64,000 nt of DNA. It comes from Bryobacterales bacterium. GTDB taxonomy: Bacteria; Acidobacteriota; Terriglobia; Bryobacterales; Bryobacteraceae. The notes beneath the pieces are model-generated. The model made no database searches. It saw only the letters and a list, made by a program, of their open reading frames with translations, and was not told the origin of the DNA. The position numbers were made by a program, and so were the translations under genes. This document shows positions 23,779 to 32,936 of this stretch, one piece after another (position 1 is the first letter of the stretch; every line of letters starts with the position of its first letter). The stretch lies in assembly GCA_003142185.1 (NCBI GenBank), contig PLOR01000016.1, positions 1 through 64,000 of the forward strand. Reading direction: 5' to 3'.

Positions 23779-24573
23779 TCATCTCCGCGCGCCGGCGGCT
23801 CGCTTCGCCCGTCGCTTCCCCACCGCGAAGTGCGCGGCGCCAACCGCAAACAGGACCAGCGAAATCCACTGCGACGCGTCGAGCGGCGTGCCCCACAGGT
23901 TGCCTTGTTCGTGGTAACGGAAGAACTCTACCAGGAAACGGGCTGCGCCGTAGAGCATCAAATACAAACTGATGATATCGCCGCGCCCGTGCGGCCGGCC
24001 GAAGCGCCAGTACAGAATGCCGAAAATGGCGAATTCCGCCGCCGATTCGTAGAGCTGCGTCGGGTGCAGCGGCAACCCCAGCGGCACACCCACAAGCTGG
24101 CTGGCGGCCATGCTGGTGAAGGTGACGGCCCACGGCAGGTGGCACTCGGTGCCCCAGCAACAGCCGGCGGCAAAGCAGCCGATCCGTCCGATGGCGTGCC
24201 CCAGAGCGATGGCTGGCGCGAACGCATCCGCCACCACCAGCGCGGACAACCGCGTCTTGCGCAAGTACCACGCCGCCACCGCCAGCGCGCCCAGCAATCC
24301 GCCGTAAAAAACGCCGCCCGCCTGCAATGTTTCGAGCGAAAGGATGCGGCGCGGGTGCTCCCAGTAGTAGCCCGCATCCACCACCAGCATCATCAGCTTC
24401 GCCCCGGCCAGCGCCGCCAGCGCGCAATACAGGCCCAGGTTGGTGATGTGTTCCGCGTTCAGCCCGGCGCGCACGCCTAGCCGTCCGGCCATCCACAATC
24501 CGGCCAGAAAGCCGAGCGCCACCAGCACGCCATAGGTGTGCAGAAACGAGATGTGAAACAGTTCAGGGTACAT
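23779..24573 (-). CDS. lgt: Prolipoprotein diacylglyceryl transferase
   Basis: The 264-residue, seven-helix inner-membrane enzyme transfers diacylglycerol from phosphatidylglycerol to the lipobox Cys of prolipoproteins. Key features are the N-terminal GVLVALGFLAGLWMA, GGVFYGGLLGALA, the signature LGHAIGRIGCFAAGCCWG with the essential Arg, LHPTQLYESAAEF and RFLVEFFRYHEQG. It overlaps the lspA stop by 11 bases, and the ileS-lspA-lgt order places lipoprotein maturation in one transcript. Confidence 0.95.
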   Translation of the reverse strand: MYPELFHISFLHTYGVLVALGFLAGLWMAGRLGVRAGLNAEHITNLGLYCALAALAGAKLMMLVVDAGYYWEHPRRILSLETLQAGGVFYGGLLGALAVAAWYLRKTRLSALVVADAFAPAIALGHAIGRIGCFAAGCCWGTECHLPWAVTFTSMAASQLVGVPLGLPLHPTQLYESAAEFAIFGILYWRFGRPHGRGDIISLYLMLYGAARFLVEFFRYHEQGNLWGTPLDASQWISLVLFAVGAAHFAVGKRRAKRAAGARR

Positions 24574-25057
24574 TCGCCGCCTGTCGCTTCGAGAGAAGCA
24601 TATCCAAGATCAGCAGTCCGCTGCCGATCACTACGCCCGAATCCGCCACGTTGAAGGTGGGCCAATGGTAAGCGCCAAGGTAGAATTCCAGGAAGTCGGT
24701 CACGCGTCCCGACACGATGCGGTCGAAGGCATTGCCCGCCGCGCCGCCCAGAATCAGCGCCAGCCCCCACAGCGTCGCCGCGTCGATATGCTGTGCACGC
24801 CACATGTAAGCGCCGATGAAGATCACCGCGACCACGGCCACCACAATCAGCGCGAGGCTCCGCCATTCGGAGGCGGAATCGTTGAAGATGCCGAACGCCA
24901 CGCCGCGGTTTTCCGAATGCACGATGTCGAAGAAGCCCGGGATGACGCGGTAGCTGGCGCTCTCGGAAACCCGCTGCTCGATGATCACCTTGGTCACTCG
25001 GTCGAGTCCGAATACTGCCGCAGCCGCCGCGTACGCCTTGAAGCGGGCTTCAGCCAT
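24563..25057 (-). CDS. lspA: Lipoprotein signal peptidase (signal peptidase II)
   Basis: With the ATG at 25057 (MAEARFKAYAAAAAVF) the protein has 164 residues and four membrane helices. The catalytic Asp pair is in NAFDRIVSGRVTDFLEF and FNVADSGVVIG, both family signatures; SENRGVAFGIF is the conserved N-terminal loop. It cleaves prolipoprotein signal peptides after Lgt modification. The start lies inside the end of ileS (8-base overlap) and the end overlaps lgt, so the three genes are coupled. Confidence 0.95.
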   Translation of the reverse strand: MAEARFKAYAAAAAVFGLDRVTKVIIEQRVSESASYRVIPGFFDIVHSENRGVAFGIFNDSASEWRSLALIVVAVVAVIFIGAYMWRAQHIDAATLWGLALILGGAAGNAFDRIVSGRVTDFLEFYLGAYHWPTFNVADSGVVIGSGLLILDMLLSKRQAANVP

Positions 25058-27866
25058 GCAGCATCTCATCGACCGCTAGCGCGCACCGGCCGCACACCGT
25101 CGGGTAGCGGCTATCGGCGCCGGTGTCGGTGGTGTACCGCCAGCAGCGCTCGCATTTCTGTCCTGCCGCGCGCTCCACCGTCACGTTCCAAACGCCTTCC
25201 GCGTCGGCGCGCTTCACTTCCACTTGGGACACAATGAAGAGAGCCGGCAGTTCCGCCGCGTATCGATCCACGAGCGTTGCGTTTTCCCCGCTCGCAGTCA
25301 GCATGATGCGCGCTTCCAGCGGCGCCCCGATCAGCTTTTCGTTGCGCGCCGCCTCCAGGTACTTCAACACATCGCCGCGCACAAACATCAGCCGTTCCCA
25401 GTTGTCGTGGCATGCGGATGCCCCTTCGCCTAGCCCCGCCGTCAGTTCGCCCGGCTCGGGGAAGAGCGCCATGTGAACGCTCGCCGACCGTCCCATATGC
25501 GTCCACACTTCTTCCGTGGTGAAGCTCATGATCGGCGCCAGCAGCCGCACCAGCGCGTCCAGCAGCCGATAAAGCGCGGTCTGCGCGCTGCGTCGCGCCG
25601 GCCAGCCGGGCGCCGAGCAGTACAGCCGATCCTTCAATACATCCAGGTACACCGAGCTCAAATCCACGGTGGCAAAAGCGTAAACGTTGTGGAAGACCTT
25701 GTGAAACTCGTAGTTGTTATACCAGTCGCGGCAGTTCTTCACGAGGTCCGCGGCCTTCACCAGGATCCATTGGTCGATCTCCTGGAACTGGTCCGCTGGC
25801 GTCGCGTCTTTCCGCGCATCGAAATCGTGCAGGTTCCCGAGCAGGTAGCGGAACGTGTTGCGCAGCTTGCGGTAGGCATCCACAAGCCTTGTGAGAATCG
25901 TCTCCGACAGGCGCACGTCTTCGCTGAATTCGACCGATGCCGACCACAGCCGCAGAATTTCCGCCCCGTGGTGCTTAATCACCTCTTCCGGCTCGATCGC
26001 GTTGCCCAGCGATTTGTGCATCGCGCGGCCTTCGCCATCGAGCACCCATCCGCTCAGCGCCGAGGCCCGAAACGGCGCCCCGCCTTTCAGCCCCGTCCCC
26101 ACCAGCAGCGAACTTTGGAACCATCCGCGGTATTGGTCGCCGCCCTCGATGTACATATCGGCGGGCCATTCCAGGCCGAAGCGCTGGTTCAGCACCGCCA
26201 GGTGGCTCGAACCGGAATCGAACCACACGTCCAGAATGTCGTTTTCCTTGTTGAACTCCTTTCCGCCGCACTTGCCGCACCGGGTGCCCGCCGGCAGTAG
26301 CTCGGCCGCCGTGCGCTCATACCAGATATCGGCCGTGTGCTCGCGAAACAGTAGTACGATGCCGTCCAGAATTTTGCGGTCGGTCAGCGGCTCGCGGCAG
26401 CCTTCGCAATAAAATACGATAATCGGCACACCCCATACGCGCTGCCGCGAGATGCACCAGTCGGGCCGCGAGGCGATCATGTTCGAGATGCGTTCCTGGC
26501 CCCATTCCGGAATCCAGCGTGTGTGCCGCACCGCCTCCAGCGCGTGCTCGCGGAAATCGTTGCGCTCCATGCCGATGAACCACTGCTCGGTGGCGCGGAA
26601 AATCACCGGTCTGTGGCACCGCCAGCAGTGCGGATACGAGTGCGCCAGCTTCTCCATCGCCAGCAGCGCGCCGTGCGCCTTCAGTATTTCGATCACCAGC
26701 GGGTTGGCTTCCCACACCGTCTTGCCGATCAGTTCCTCCGGCAGGCGCCCGGCCGCTCCCGTGGCGTGAAAAAACCGTCCCGCCGCGTCCACCGGGCAGT
26801 AGACTTCGATGCCGTACTGCCGCGCGCTCACGTAGTCTTCCTGGCCGTGTCCCGGCGCCGTGTGGACCGCGCCGGTGCCTTGTTCGAGCGTCACGTGATC
26901 GGCCAGCAGCCCCAGCGAATCGCGTTCCAGAAACGGATGGCGGAATACCGCGCGGTCCAGCTTCGCGCCGGCGAACTTCGCCACCACGCGCGGCTCCGTC
27001 CAGCCGCATTTTTCCGCCGTGACCTGCAATAAATCCCCGGCTACGATGTACACCGCGTCGCCCACTTCCGCCGCGACGTATTCGAACTTCGGGTTGAACG
27101 CGATCGCCACGTTGGCCGGCATGGTCCACGGCGTGGTGGTCCAGATCAGCCCGTAGACAGCGCGCCCGGCGAGCGCCGGATCGATTGCCGCCGCGTCCGA
27201 CATCAGCCGGAAGCGCACCCAGATCGACGGGCTGGTGTCGTTCTCGTATTCCACTTCGGCTTCGGCCAGCGCAGTGCGATCCTTGATGCACCAATGAACC
27301 GGCTTGAGCCCTTTGTATACGTAGCCCTTCTCCAGAAAATCCACGAACGCGCCTGCGATCACCGATTGATACTGCGCGCTCATCGTCAGGTACGGGTCGT
27401 CCCATTGCCCCAGCACGCCCAGCCGTTTGAAATCGGTGCGCTGCAAATCGACGTACTTCTGCGCATACTGGCGGCACGCGCGGCGGATCTCCACCGGCGA
27501 CATCTGCGCTTTCTTCGCGCCCAGTTCGCTATCCACCTTGATTTCGATGGGCAGCCCGTGGCAATCCCAACCCGGCACGTAAGGCGCGTCGAAGCCCGCC
27601 ATGGTCTTCGACTTCACGATGAAGTCCTTCAGGATTTTGTTGAACGCCGTGCCCAGGTGAATGCGCCCGTTGGCATACGGCGGCCCGTCGTGCAGAATGT
27701 AGCGCGGCCGGCCGGCTGCGATGCCGCGAATCTGGTGATACAGCCGCTCCTTCTCCCACCGCGCCAGCGTCTTCGGCTCGGTCTGCGGCAGGTTGGCCTT
27801 CATCGAGAAGGCCGTCTTCGGCAAATTGACGGTTTGCTTGAGGTCTACGCTCTGCGGATCATCCAT
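25050..27866 (-). CDS. ileS: Isoleucyl-tRNA synthetase
   Basis: This class I synthetase of 938 residues charges tRNA-Ile. It has the HIGH-type motif PYANGRIHLGTAFN, the CP1 editing domain in the middle (GTGAVHTAPGHGQEDY), the tryptophan-rich catalytic part DQYRGWFQSSLL, the KMSKS-type motif AMHKSLGN, and a C-terminal zinc finger CERCW...CGRCA. I chose the ATG at 27866 (MDDPQSVDLK); a TTG nine codons upstream is possible, and neither has a strong ribosome site. The gene heads the ileS-lspA-lgt group. No T-box is visible in the short upstream region. Confidence 0.96.
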   Translation of the reverse strand: MDDPQSVDLKQTVNLPKTAFSMKANLPQTEPKTLARWEKERLYHQIRGIAAGRPRYILHDGPPYANGRIHLGTAFNKILKDFIVKSKTMAGFDAPYVPGWDCHGLPIEIKVDSELGAKKAQMSPVEIRRACRQYAQKYVDLQRTDFKRLGVLGQWDDPYLTMSAQYQSVIAGAFVDFLEKGYVYKGLKPVHWCIKDRTALAEAEVEYENDTSPSIWVRFRLMSDAAAIDPALAGRAVYGLIWTTTPWTMPANVAIAFNPKFEYVAAEVGDAVYIVAGDLLQVTAEKCGWTEPRVVAKFAGAKLDRAVFRHPFLERDSLGLLADHVTLEQGTGAVHTAPGHGQEDYVSARQYGIEVYCPVDAAGRFFHATGAAGRLPEELIGKTVWEANPLVIEILKAHGALLAMEKLAHSYPHCWRCHRPVIFRATEQWFIGMERNDFREHALEAVRHTRWIPEWGQERISNMIASRPDWCISRQRVWGVPIIVFYCEGCREPLTDRKILDGIVLLFREHTADIWYERTAAELLPAGTRCGKCGGKEFNKENDILDVWFDSGSSHLAVLNQRFGLEWPADMYIEGGDQYRGWFQSSLLVGTGLKGGAPFRASALSGWVLDGEGRAMHKSLGNAIEPEEVIKHHGAEILRLWSASVEFSEDVRLSETILTRLVDAYRKLRNTFRYLLGNLHDFDARKDATPADQFQEIDQWILVKAADLVKNCRDWYNNYEFHKVFHNVYAFATVDLSSVYLDVLKDRLYCSAPGWPARRSAQTALYRLLDALVRLLAPIMSFTTEEVWTHMGRSASVHMALFPEPGELTAGLGEGASACHDNWERLMFVRGDVLKYLEAARNEKLIGAPLEARIMLTASGENATLVDRYAAELPALFIVSQVEVKRADAEGVWNVTVERAAGQKCERCWRYTTDTGADSRYPTVCGRCALAVDEMLHG

Positions 27867-27958
27867 TGTCGGGAGTAATTTCCATGGTACCAACCGCGAA
27901 CCAATCGCCGCTGGGCGCTTGTCCGGGCCGGCATTCCTGCCAAGGTGGCTCGCAAGGA

Positions 27959-27986
27959 CACCGGCGGCAAGACCGCCGGCGCTACG
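27959..27986. repeat. Repeat family D, half copy
   Basis: CACCGGCGGCAAGACCGCCG followed by GCGCTACG is identical to the right arm at 34230-34257. The core CGGCGG-CAAGA-CCGCCG is itself a hairpin. It lies between the divergent ileS and rodZ-like genes. Confidence 0.75.
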
Positions 27987-28079
27987 TCACCCGCCGGTAA
28001 TACGTCGCCGTACCTACGAACGGATGCCCGGTAAGTCACCGCGTTGTATCATGAAGAGTAAGTACCAGGTGTCTCATTT

Positions 28080-29036
28080 ATGATGTCCGTCGGCGAGACC
28101 TTGCGCCAGCAGCGGCTGCGGCGGAAGGTCCAGTTACAAGAGGTTTCCGAAGAACTGAAGATCTCATCGCGCATGCTGGCGGCGATTGAGGCCGACGAAT
28201 ACGACAAGCTGCCGGGCGGCGTTTTCGCCAAGAATTTCGTGCGCCAATATGCGGGCGTGCTGGGTCTGGACGAGGCGGAAGTGGCCGCCCAGTTCGAACA
28301 GGCCGTGCGATCGCCCGAGCTGACGCATTTGGCGGAGCTGCGGCGGCCTCACGCCGCGATTGCGCTGCCCAGGATGGATGAGCGGCGCTTCAGCAGCGGC
28401 CGGCCGCGGAATGTCTTGCCATCGCTGATTGCGGTGGTGGTGGTGATGCTGATCTGCTCGGGAGTATACGGGTGGTGGCAGCGGAGCCGTCAACTCGCGG
28501 CGACGCGGCCGCGGATTTCGCGGGCAACCGAAGCCCGCCGCGCAGCGCCGCCGCCGGCCGCGAAAGTTCAGCAGCCGCCCGCTCCGGTCCAGCCGCCGCC
28601 AGCCGCGGCAACCACCACTGCCGGCAACGTGGCGCCGGCGTCCGCGGCCGCCGCTCCACCCCCCGCACCCCAGCCGGGCGTTCCGCAGCCGCTGGTGCCG
28701 GACACTGCGCCCCTCGGGACCGAGGCCGTGCAAGTGGAGCTAGTGGCTAAAGAGCAGGTTTGGGTGAGGGTGCAACGGGACGGCCATTCCATCTTCCAAG
28801 GCGAGCTCAAGCCAAACGAAATTCGCACCGTGGCGGCCAACAACGAGATCACTCTGAGGCTGGGCAATGCCGGAGGAGTGACGATTCTTCTGAACGGCAA
28901 GCAGATCCCTCCGCCCGGGCCGGAAGGCCAGGTGCGGACCGTTCAGTTGACTTCGGGCGGTTTCCAGATCGTGCCGCCGGAGGCACCCGCTCCGGAACCG
29001 GCTCCGCGAGCGCCGGCTCTCCTCGAACCTCTCTGA
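28080..29036 (+). CDS. RodZ-like protein: cytoplasmic HTH, one membrane helix, C-terminal DUF4115
   Basis: The 318-residue protein has an N-terminal Cro-type helix-turn-helix (residues 4-70, VGETLRQQRLRRKVQLQEVS and PGGVFAKNFVRQYAGVLGL), a membrane helix (about 119-137, LPSLIAVVVVMLICSGVYGW), a Pro/Ala-rich periplasmic linker and the DUF4115 beta domain (about 220-305). This is the layout of RodZ, which links MreB to the cell-wall elongation machinery. No mreB neighbour is present. Its 3' end overlaps the convergent pgsA gene by 94 bases. Two adjacent ATGs are possible starts. Confidence 0.88.
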   Translation: MMSVGETLRQQRLRRKVQLQEVSEELKISSRMLAAIEADEYDKLPGGVFAKNFVRQYAGVLGLDEAEVAAQFEQAVRSPELTHLAELRRPHAAIALPRMDERRFSSGRPRNVLPSLIAVVVVMLICSGVYGWWQRSRQLAATRPRISRATEARRAAPPPAAKVQQPPAPVQPPPAAATTTAGNVAPASAAAAPPPAPQPGVPQPLVPDTAPLGTEAVQVELVAKEQVWVRVQRDGHSIFQGELKPNEIRTVAANNEITLRLGNAGGVTILLNGKQIPPPGPEGQVRTVQLTSGGFQIVPPEAPAPEPAPRAPALLEPL

Positions 29037-29659
29037 CGCAGCGATTCCCGCTGGCGCTTTCTTTCCAGTAGCAGTAGCTCGCGGCGCCGGCGCAGCTTGA
29101 CGTGCTCATCCACTTTGCGCCAGAACTTGCGAAAATAGCTGACCGCGGAAAGCAGCGCGAAGAAGATCACGCCCCACATCATCCAGATGCCCGGCTGGTG
29201 CAGCGCGGAATGGCGGGTGCTGACCAGCAGGCAGGAAATCGCGATTACCTGCGACAGCATTTTGGTCTTTCCCAGATCGCTCGCCTTGATGGTGTAGCTT
29301 TCCGTCGCCGCGATGGCGCGCAAGCCGGAGACGGCGAACTCGCGGCCGATCACCAGAATCGCCATCCAGCCCGGCAGAACCCGCACTTGCACCAGCGAAA
29401 TCAGCGCCGCCGATACCAGCAGTTTATCGGCGATGGGATCGAGCAAGGTGCCAATCGTGGTCTCCTGTTTCCAGCGGCGGGCCAGATAGCCGTCCAACAG
29501 ATCGGTGGCGGCGGCCGACAGGAAAATGGCCAGCGCCAGCCATTCGTTGGTGACTTGCCAGGACCCGAGCCGGAAGCCGACGTTTTCCTCCAGCAGCACC
29601 GCCACCAGCAACGGCACGAAGAAGATTCGCAGAATGGTCAGCGCGTTTGGAAGATTCAT
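28943..29659 (-). CDS. pgsA: CDP-diacylglycerol-glycerol-3-phosphate 3-phosphatidyltransferase
   Basis: The 238-residue membrane enzyme makes phosphatidylglycerophosphate, the precursor of phosphatidylglycerol. It begins MNLPNALTILRIFFVPLLVA and carries the CDP-alcohol phosphotransferase signature split as DLLDGYLARR and GTLLDPIADK (about residues 53-80). A basic C-terminal tail after residue 190 (KLRRRRELLLLERKRQRES, then Gly/Ala/Arg-rich) is longer than in most PgsA proteins; the last 31 codons overlap the rodZ-like gene on the other strand, suggesting the tail grew by stop-codon loss. Confidence 0.92.
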   Translation of the reverse strand: MNLPNALTILRIFFVPLLVAVLLEENVGFRLGSWQVTNEWLALAIFLSAAATDLLDGYLARRWKQETTIGTLLDPIADKLLVSAALISLVQVRVLPGWMAILVIGREFAVSGLRAIAATESYTIKASDLGKTKMLSQVIAISCLLVSTRHSALHQPGIWMMWGVIFFALLSAVSYFRKFWRKVDEHVKLRRRRELLLLERKRQRESLRQRGSRRAGARGAGSGAGASGGTIWKPPEVN

Positions 29660-29742
29660 CCGCCCACCCCATTATGCCTCACGCGGACCGCGAGCGGCTC
29701 TTAGTTGGCATGCCGCTCAAAGAACTCCGAAGAGAAATTCTG

Positions 29743-29830
29743 GAGCCACGGATGAACACAGATGAACACCGATAAGCCGAAATAAGCTAATTCTTTCTAA
29801 TCGGTGTTCATCTGTGTTGATCCGTGGCTC
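29743..29830. repeat. Large palindrome (31-base arms, one mismatch)
   Basis: GAGCCACGGATGAACACAGA... at 29743-29773 is complementary to 29800-29830 except for one base; the 26-base loop is AT-rich and stands out from the GC-rich background. The sequence CACGGATGAACACAGATGAA resembles repeats I remember from many unrelated bacterial genomes. It lies between pgsA and the permease gene. Confidence 0.85.
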
Positions 29831-29957
29831 ATCATGTTTTGGTGTTTTTCAGCAAGCCGTTAGGGTAACAAGGCCACCAAGGTCGAGTTTGCGGGATTTT
29901 GCAAATAAATCTGCTGCGCCCCCGGAACAATCGGGGGTGGTCGCCCGTCTTAACTTT

Positions 29958-31214
29958 GTGCCCAGGCGCAAGAACCAATGGAGCGCCTCCCTTTGGGAGG
30001 CCACCCGCATCGCTCTGGATTCCTTGCGTAAGAACAAGCTGCGCAGTTTTCTCACGCTGCTCGGAATCATTCTGGCCACCACCACCCTGATCGCCGTCAC
30101 GGCGCTGATTCACGGCATGGACCGGTACATCGCCGACAAGGTTTCCAACATGGGAGCGGACGGTTTTCGCATCGTGCGCATGGCATGGTTCGGAGAGTGG
30201 GATCCCAAGAAGTTTTTCGAGATGGACAAGCGCAACCCGCAGATCCGCGTGGACGAATACGAATTCATCCGGTCGAAGGCTACGCTGCTGAAAGATATCG
30301 GCATGATGACGCAGCGGCAGGCGCGGGTGGCCTTCAAGGGCAACTCGGTGGAGGGCGTGACCGTCAACGGCATCACCGACAACATTCCGGCCATCAATAA
30401 CGTGCAGGTGGGAATCGGCCGCGGCATCACCTATGACGAAGTGCGGCGGCACATGGCGGTGGCGTTCATCGGCAACGACATTTTCACGCGCTTCTTCGAG
30501 GGGCAGGATCCGCTGGGAAAAACCATCTCGATTGAAGGCGACCCTTACGAAGTAATCGGCGTGGCGCAGGCGCTGGGCAGCGTGTTCGGCCAGTCGCAGG
30601 ACAACTTCGTGATGATTCCCGTCGAGAGCTATTTCAAAACCTACGGGGCGCGCAACGGGATTCGGCTGGTGGCCAAAGCGATGGACCAGCAGCACCTGGT
30701 CCAGGCGCAGGACGAGGTGCGCGTGCTGTTGCGTTCCTATCGCCACCTGGGCCCGGCGCAGGACGACAACTTCGTGATCTTCGCTTCGGAGACCTTCGTG
30801 ACCCTGTGGGAGCAGCTCACCAAAACCATCGCGGCGATGGCGGTGGGCGTGGTTTCCGTGTTCATGGTGGTGGGCGGGATCGTGATCATGAACATCATGC
30901 TGGCGGTGGTGACGGAGCGTACGCGCGAGATCGGCATTCGCAAATCGCTGGGCGCGCGGCGGCGCGACATCCTGAATCAATACCTGGTGGAATCCGCGGT
31001 GCTGGCCGGGGCGGGCGGCCTGATCGGCGTCGGAACGGCGTGGCTGATTGCGGTCGCGGTGCGCAGTTTCACCTCGATGCCGATGTCGTTGCCCGCATCG
31101 TCGATCGCTATTGGGGTGGGACTATCGTCGGTGGTGGGGTTGTTCTTCGGCATCTATCCGGCGCGCAAAGCGTCCAAGCTGGACCCGATCGAAGCCCTGA
31201 GGGCGGAGCGGTGA
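29958..31214 (+). CDS. MacB/FtsX-type ABC transporter permease 1
   Basis: Using the GTG at 29958 the protein has 418 residues: an N-terminal membrane helix (LRSFLTLLGIILATTTLIAV), a large periplasmic MacB-type core domain (about 55-280) and three C-terminal helices with the FtsX signature VTERTREIGIRKSLGARRRDILNQ quoted here in part as TREIGIRKSLGA. It ends RKASKLDPIEALRAER, the usual close of this family. Such permeases work with an ATPase to move lipoproteins, peptides or signals by mechanotransmission. No ATPase gene is adjacent. The true start is uncertain; an in-frame codon at 29814 lies inside the palindrome. Confidence 0.88.
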   Translation: MPRRKNQWSASLWEATRIALDSLRKNKLRSFLTLLGIILATTTLIAVTALIHGMDRYIADKVSNMGADGFRIVRMAWFGEWDPKKFFEMDKRNPQIRVDEYEFIRSKATLLKDIGMMTQRQARVAFKGNSVEGVTVNGITDNIPAINNVQVGIGRGITYDEVRRHMAVAFIGNDIFTRFFEGQDPLGKTISIEGDPYEVIGVAQALGSVFGQSQDNFVMIPVESYFKTYGARNGIRLVAKAMDQQHLVQAQDEVRVLLRSYRHLGPAQDDNFVIFASETFVTLWEQLTKTIAAMAVGVVSVFMVVGGIVIMNIMLAVVTERTREIGIRKSLGARRRDILNQYLVESAVLAGAGGLIGVGTAWLIAVAVRSFTSMPMSLPASSIAIGVGLSSVVGLFFGIYPARKASKLDPIEALRAER

Positions 31215-32452
31215 TCGTAAAGAGACTCGCTTTCTTCAACGGATTGAAGCTGGCGCTCGATACCATTCGCGGGCACAAGCTGCGCGCGTTTCTCACCGTG
31301 CTGGGCGTGATCATCGGCACCGGCACCATCATCGGCGTCAGCGCCATCCTCACCGGATTCGATACCTCCATTTCCAATGTGCTCCGCAGCTTCGGCCCGA
31401 ATTCGATTATCGTCTTCAAGTTTCCGGTGGGCCCGCGCGTCGGCAACCTGAGCCCGGAGGAACGCACGCGCAAGGACCTGACCTACGAAAACGCCGTCGA
31501 TATCAAGGAACGCTGCAAGGCCGTGGAGGACGTTTCGCCCATGATCTTCCCCAACAAGACCGTCAACGTGCGTTTCAAGGGCAACGACATGTACGACGTC
31601 AACCTGATGGGCGTGGAGGAAGCCTACGCGCGTGGCGGGCAAGTGGACATTCACCTCGGCCGCTTCTTCGGCGACGAAGAAGGCCGGCGCAGGATGCCGG
31701 TGGCCGTGGTGGGTGCCGACATCGAAAAAGGGCTGTACGCCAACATGGACCCGATCGGCAAGACCCTCCTGGTGGACGGCCACGAGTTTCTGGTGGTCGG
31801 CACCATGCTGCGCCCGGCCGCTTCCTTTTTTGGCGACACCGATAACCGCGTGCTGGTCCCATACGGCATGATGCGCAAGATGTATCCCAACGCCAAGGAG
31901 GTCGCCATTGTGGCGACGGCTTACGATGGCAAGCTGCCGGAAGCGCTGGACCAGGTGCGCACCGTGTTGCGCATCGACCGCCGCGTGCCTTACAGCAAGC
32001 CCGATAACTTCGCGCTCTCCACGGCCGAGCAGATGGTCGCCGATTTCCGCCAGATCACCGCGATCACGTTTATCGTGATGGCGGTGCTGAGCTCCATCGG
32101 CCTGCTGGTGGGCGGCATCGGCGTGATGAACATCATGCTGGTATCGGTGACGGAGCGCACGCATGAGATCGGCGTCCGCAAGGCGGTTGGCGCGCGGACC
32201 ACCGACATCCTGATCCAGTTTCTGCTCGAAGCCGCCGTGCTGACCGGTCTGGGCGGCCTCGCCGGCATTCTGTTCGGCTGGATGATTTCGCTCATCAGCC
32301 GGCTGGTATTCACCTCCATCCCGGCCAGCGTTCCGCTCTGGGCCGCCGTGACAGGCGTGGTGGTCTCGGTGGCAACCGGCCTCTTCTTTGGCATCTGGCC
32401 CGCCAACAAAGCGGCGCGGCTGGACCCGGTAGAAGCACTGAGGTACGAGTAG
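31211..32452 (+). CDS. MacB/FtsX-type ABC transporter permease 2
   Basis: The GTG at 31211 overlaps the previous stop (GTGA) and gives a 413-residue paralogue of the first permease: LRAFLTVLGVIIGTGTIIGV as first helix, a periplasmic core with NVRFKGNDMYDVNLMGVEEA, and C-terminal helices with GVMNIMLVSVTERTHEIGVR and KAARLDPVEALRYE. The two proteins may form a heterodimer. Neither an ATP-binding subunit nor a MacA-like adaptor is encoded within the window beside them. Confidence 0.9.
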   Translation: MIVKRLAFFNGLKLALDTIRGHKLRAFLTVLGVIIGTGTIIGVSAILTGFDTSISNVLRSFGPNSIIVFKFPVGPRVGNLSPEERTRKDLTYENAVDIKERCKAVEDVSPMIFPNKTVNVRFKGNDMYDVNLMGVEEAYARGGQVDIHLGRFFGDEEGRRRMPVAVVGADIEKGLYANMDPIGKTLLVDGHEFLVVGTMLRPAASFFGDTDNRVLVPYGMMRKMYPNAKEVAIVATAYDGKLPEALDQVRTVLRIDRRVPYSKPDNFALSTAEQMVADFRQITAITFIVMAVLSSIGLLVGGIGVMNIMLVSVTERTHEIGVRKAVGARTTDILIQFLLEAAVLTGLGGLAGILFGWMISLISRLVFTSIPASVPLWAAVTGVVVSVATGLFFGIWPANKAARLDPVEALRYE

Positions 32453-32507
32453 GGCATAGCTCGGTGGAGCGGTTCACGCCGAATCAACGGGCGATTTGCC
32501 TGAAGAC

Positions 32508-32936
32508 TCACACCGCGTCCCAGGGGTTGAAGATCGGGACGCCAAGACCGGCAAAATCCTTCACGTTTCGCGTGACTACCGTGAGGTCATGCTCAAGGGC
32601 GGTTGCGGCAATCATGCCGTCTGCCGTGTTGAGGGGCGTTCCCTTCAACTGGCATTGACCGTCCAATACGCCCCATCGATCGGCGACCGAGTGTGTGACG
32701 GGCAGGATGCGGTTACGAAACCAACTCAACAGGTCCGTATGAAACCACGTCTCCAACTCGGCGCGACGACGGCCTTGCGGAAGCACCACGAGCCCCTTGC
32801 GGATTTCACCGATCGTGACCGCGCTTAGGAAGAGCGTCGTCACGGGTTGTGTCTTGAGCCACTGCACGACGCGAGGTTCCGGACGATCCCGGCTGAACTC
32901 CGACGGGATGTTAGTGTCGAGCAGATAACCGTTCAC
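32508..32936 (-). CDS. vapC: VapC-type PIN-domain toxin (second module)
   Basis: This 142-residue PIN domain starts at a GTG overlapping the antitoxin stop (GTGA). Active-site acids are visible in YLLDTNIPSEFSR, TIGEIRKGL, NTADGMIAATA and TRNVKDFAGLGVP. It resembles the FitB/VapC group of RNases that target tRNA. It is convergent with the MacB-like permease 2, 55 bases away. Confidence 0.93.
   Translation of the reverse strand: MNGYLLDTNIPSEFSRDRPEPRVVQWLKTQPVTTLFLSAVTIGEIRKGLVVLPQGRRRAELETWFHTDLLSWFRNRILPVTHSVADRWGVLDGQCQLKGTPLNTADGMIAATALEHDLTVVTRNVKDFAGLGVPIFNPWDAV

Noticed and set aside
30806-31210. N-terminal extension of permease 2
   Set aside because: It is Gly/Arg/His-rich and overlaps permease 1; the GTG at 31211 gives a standard family start.
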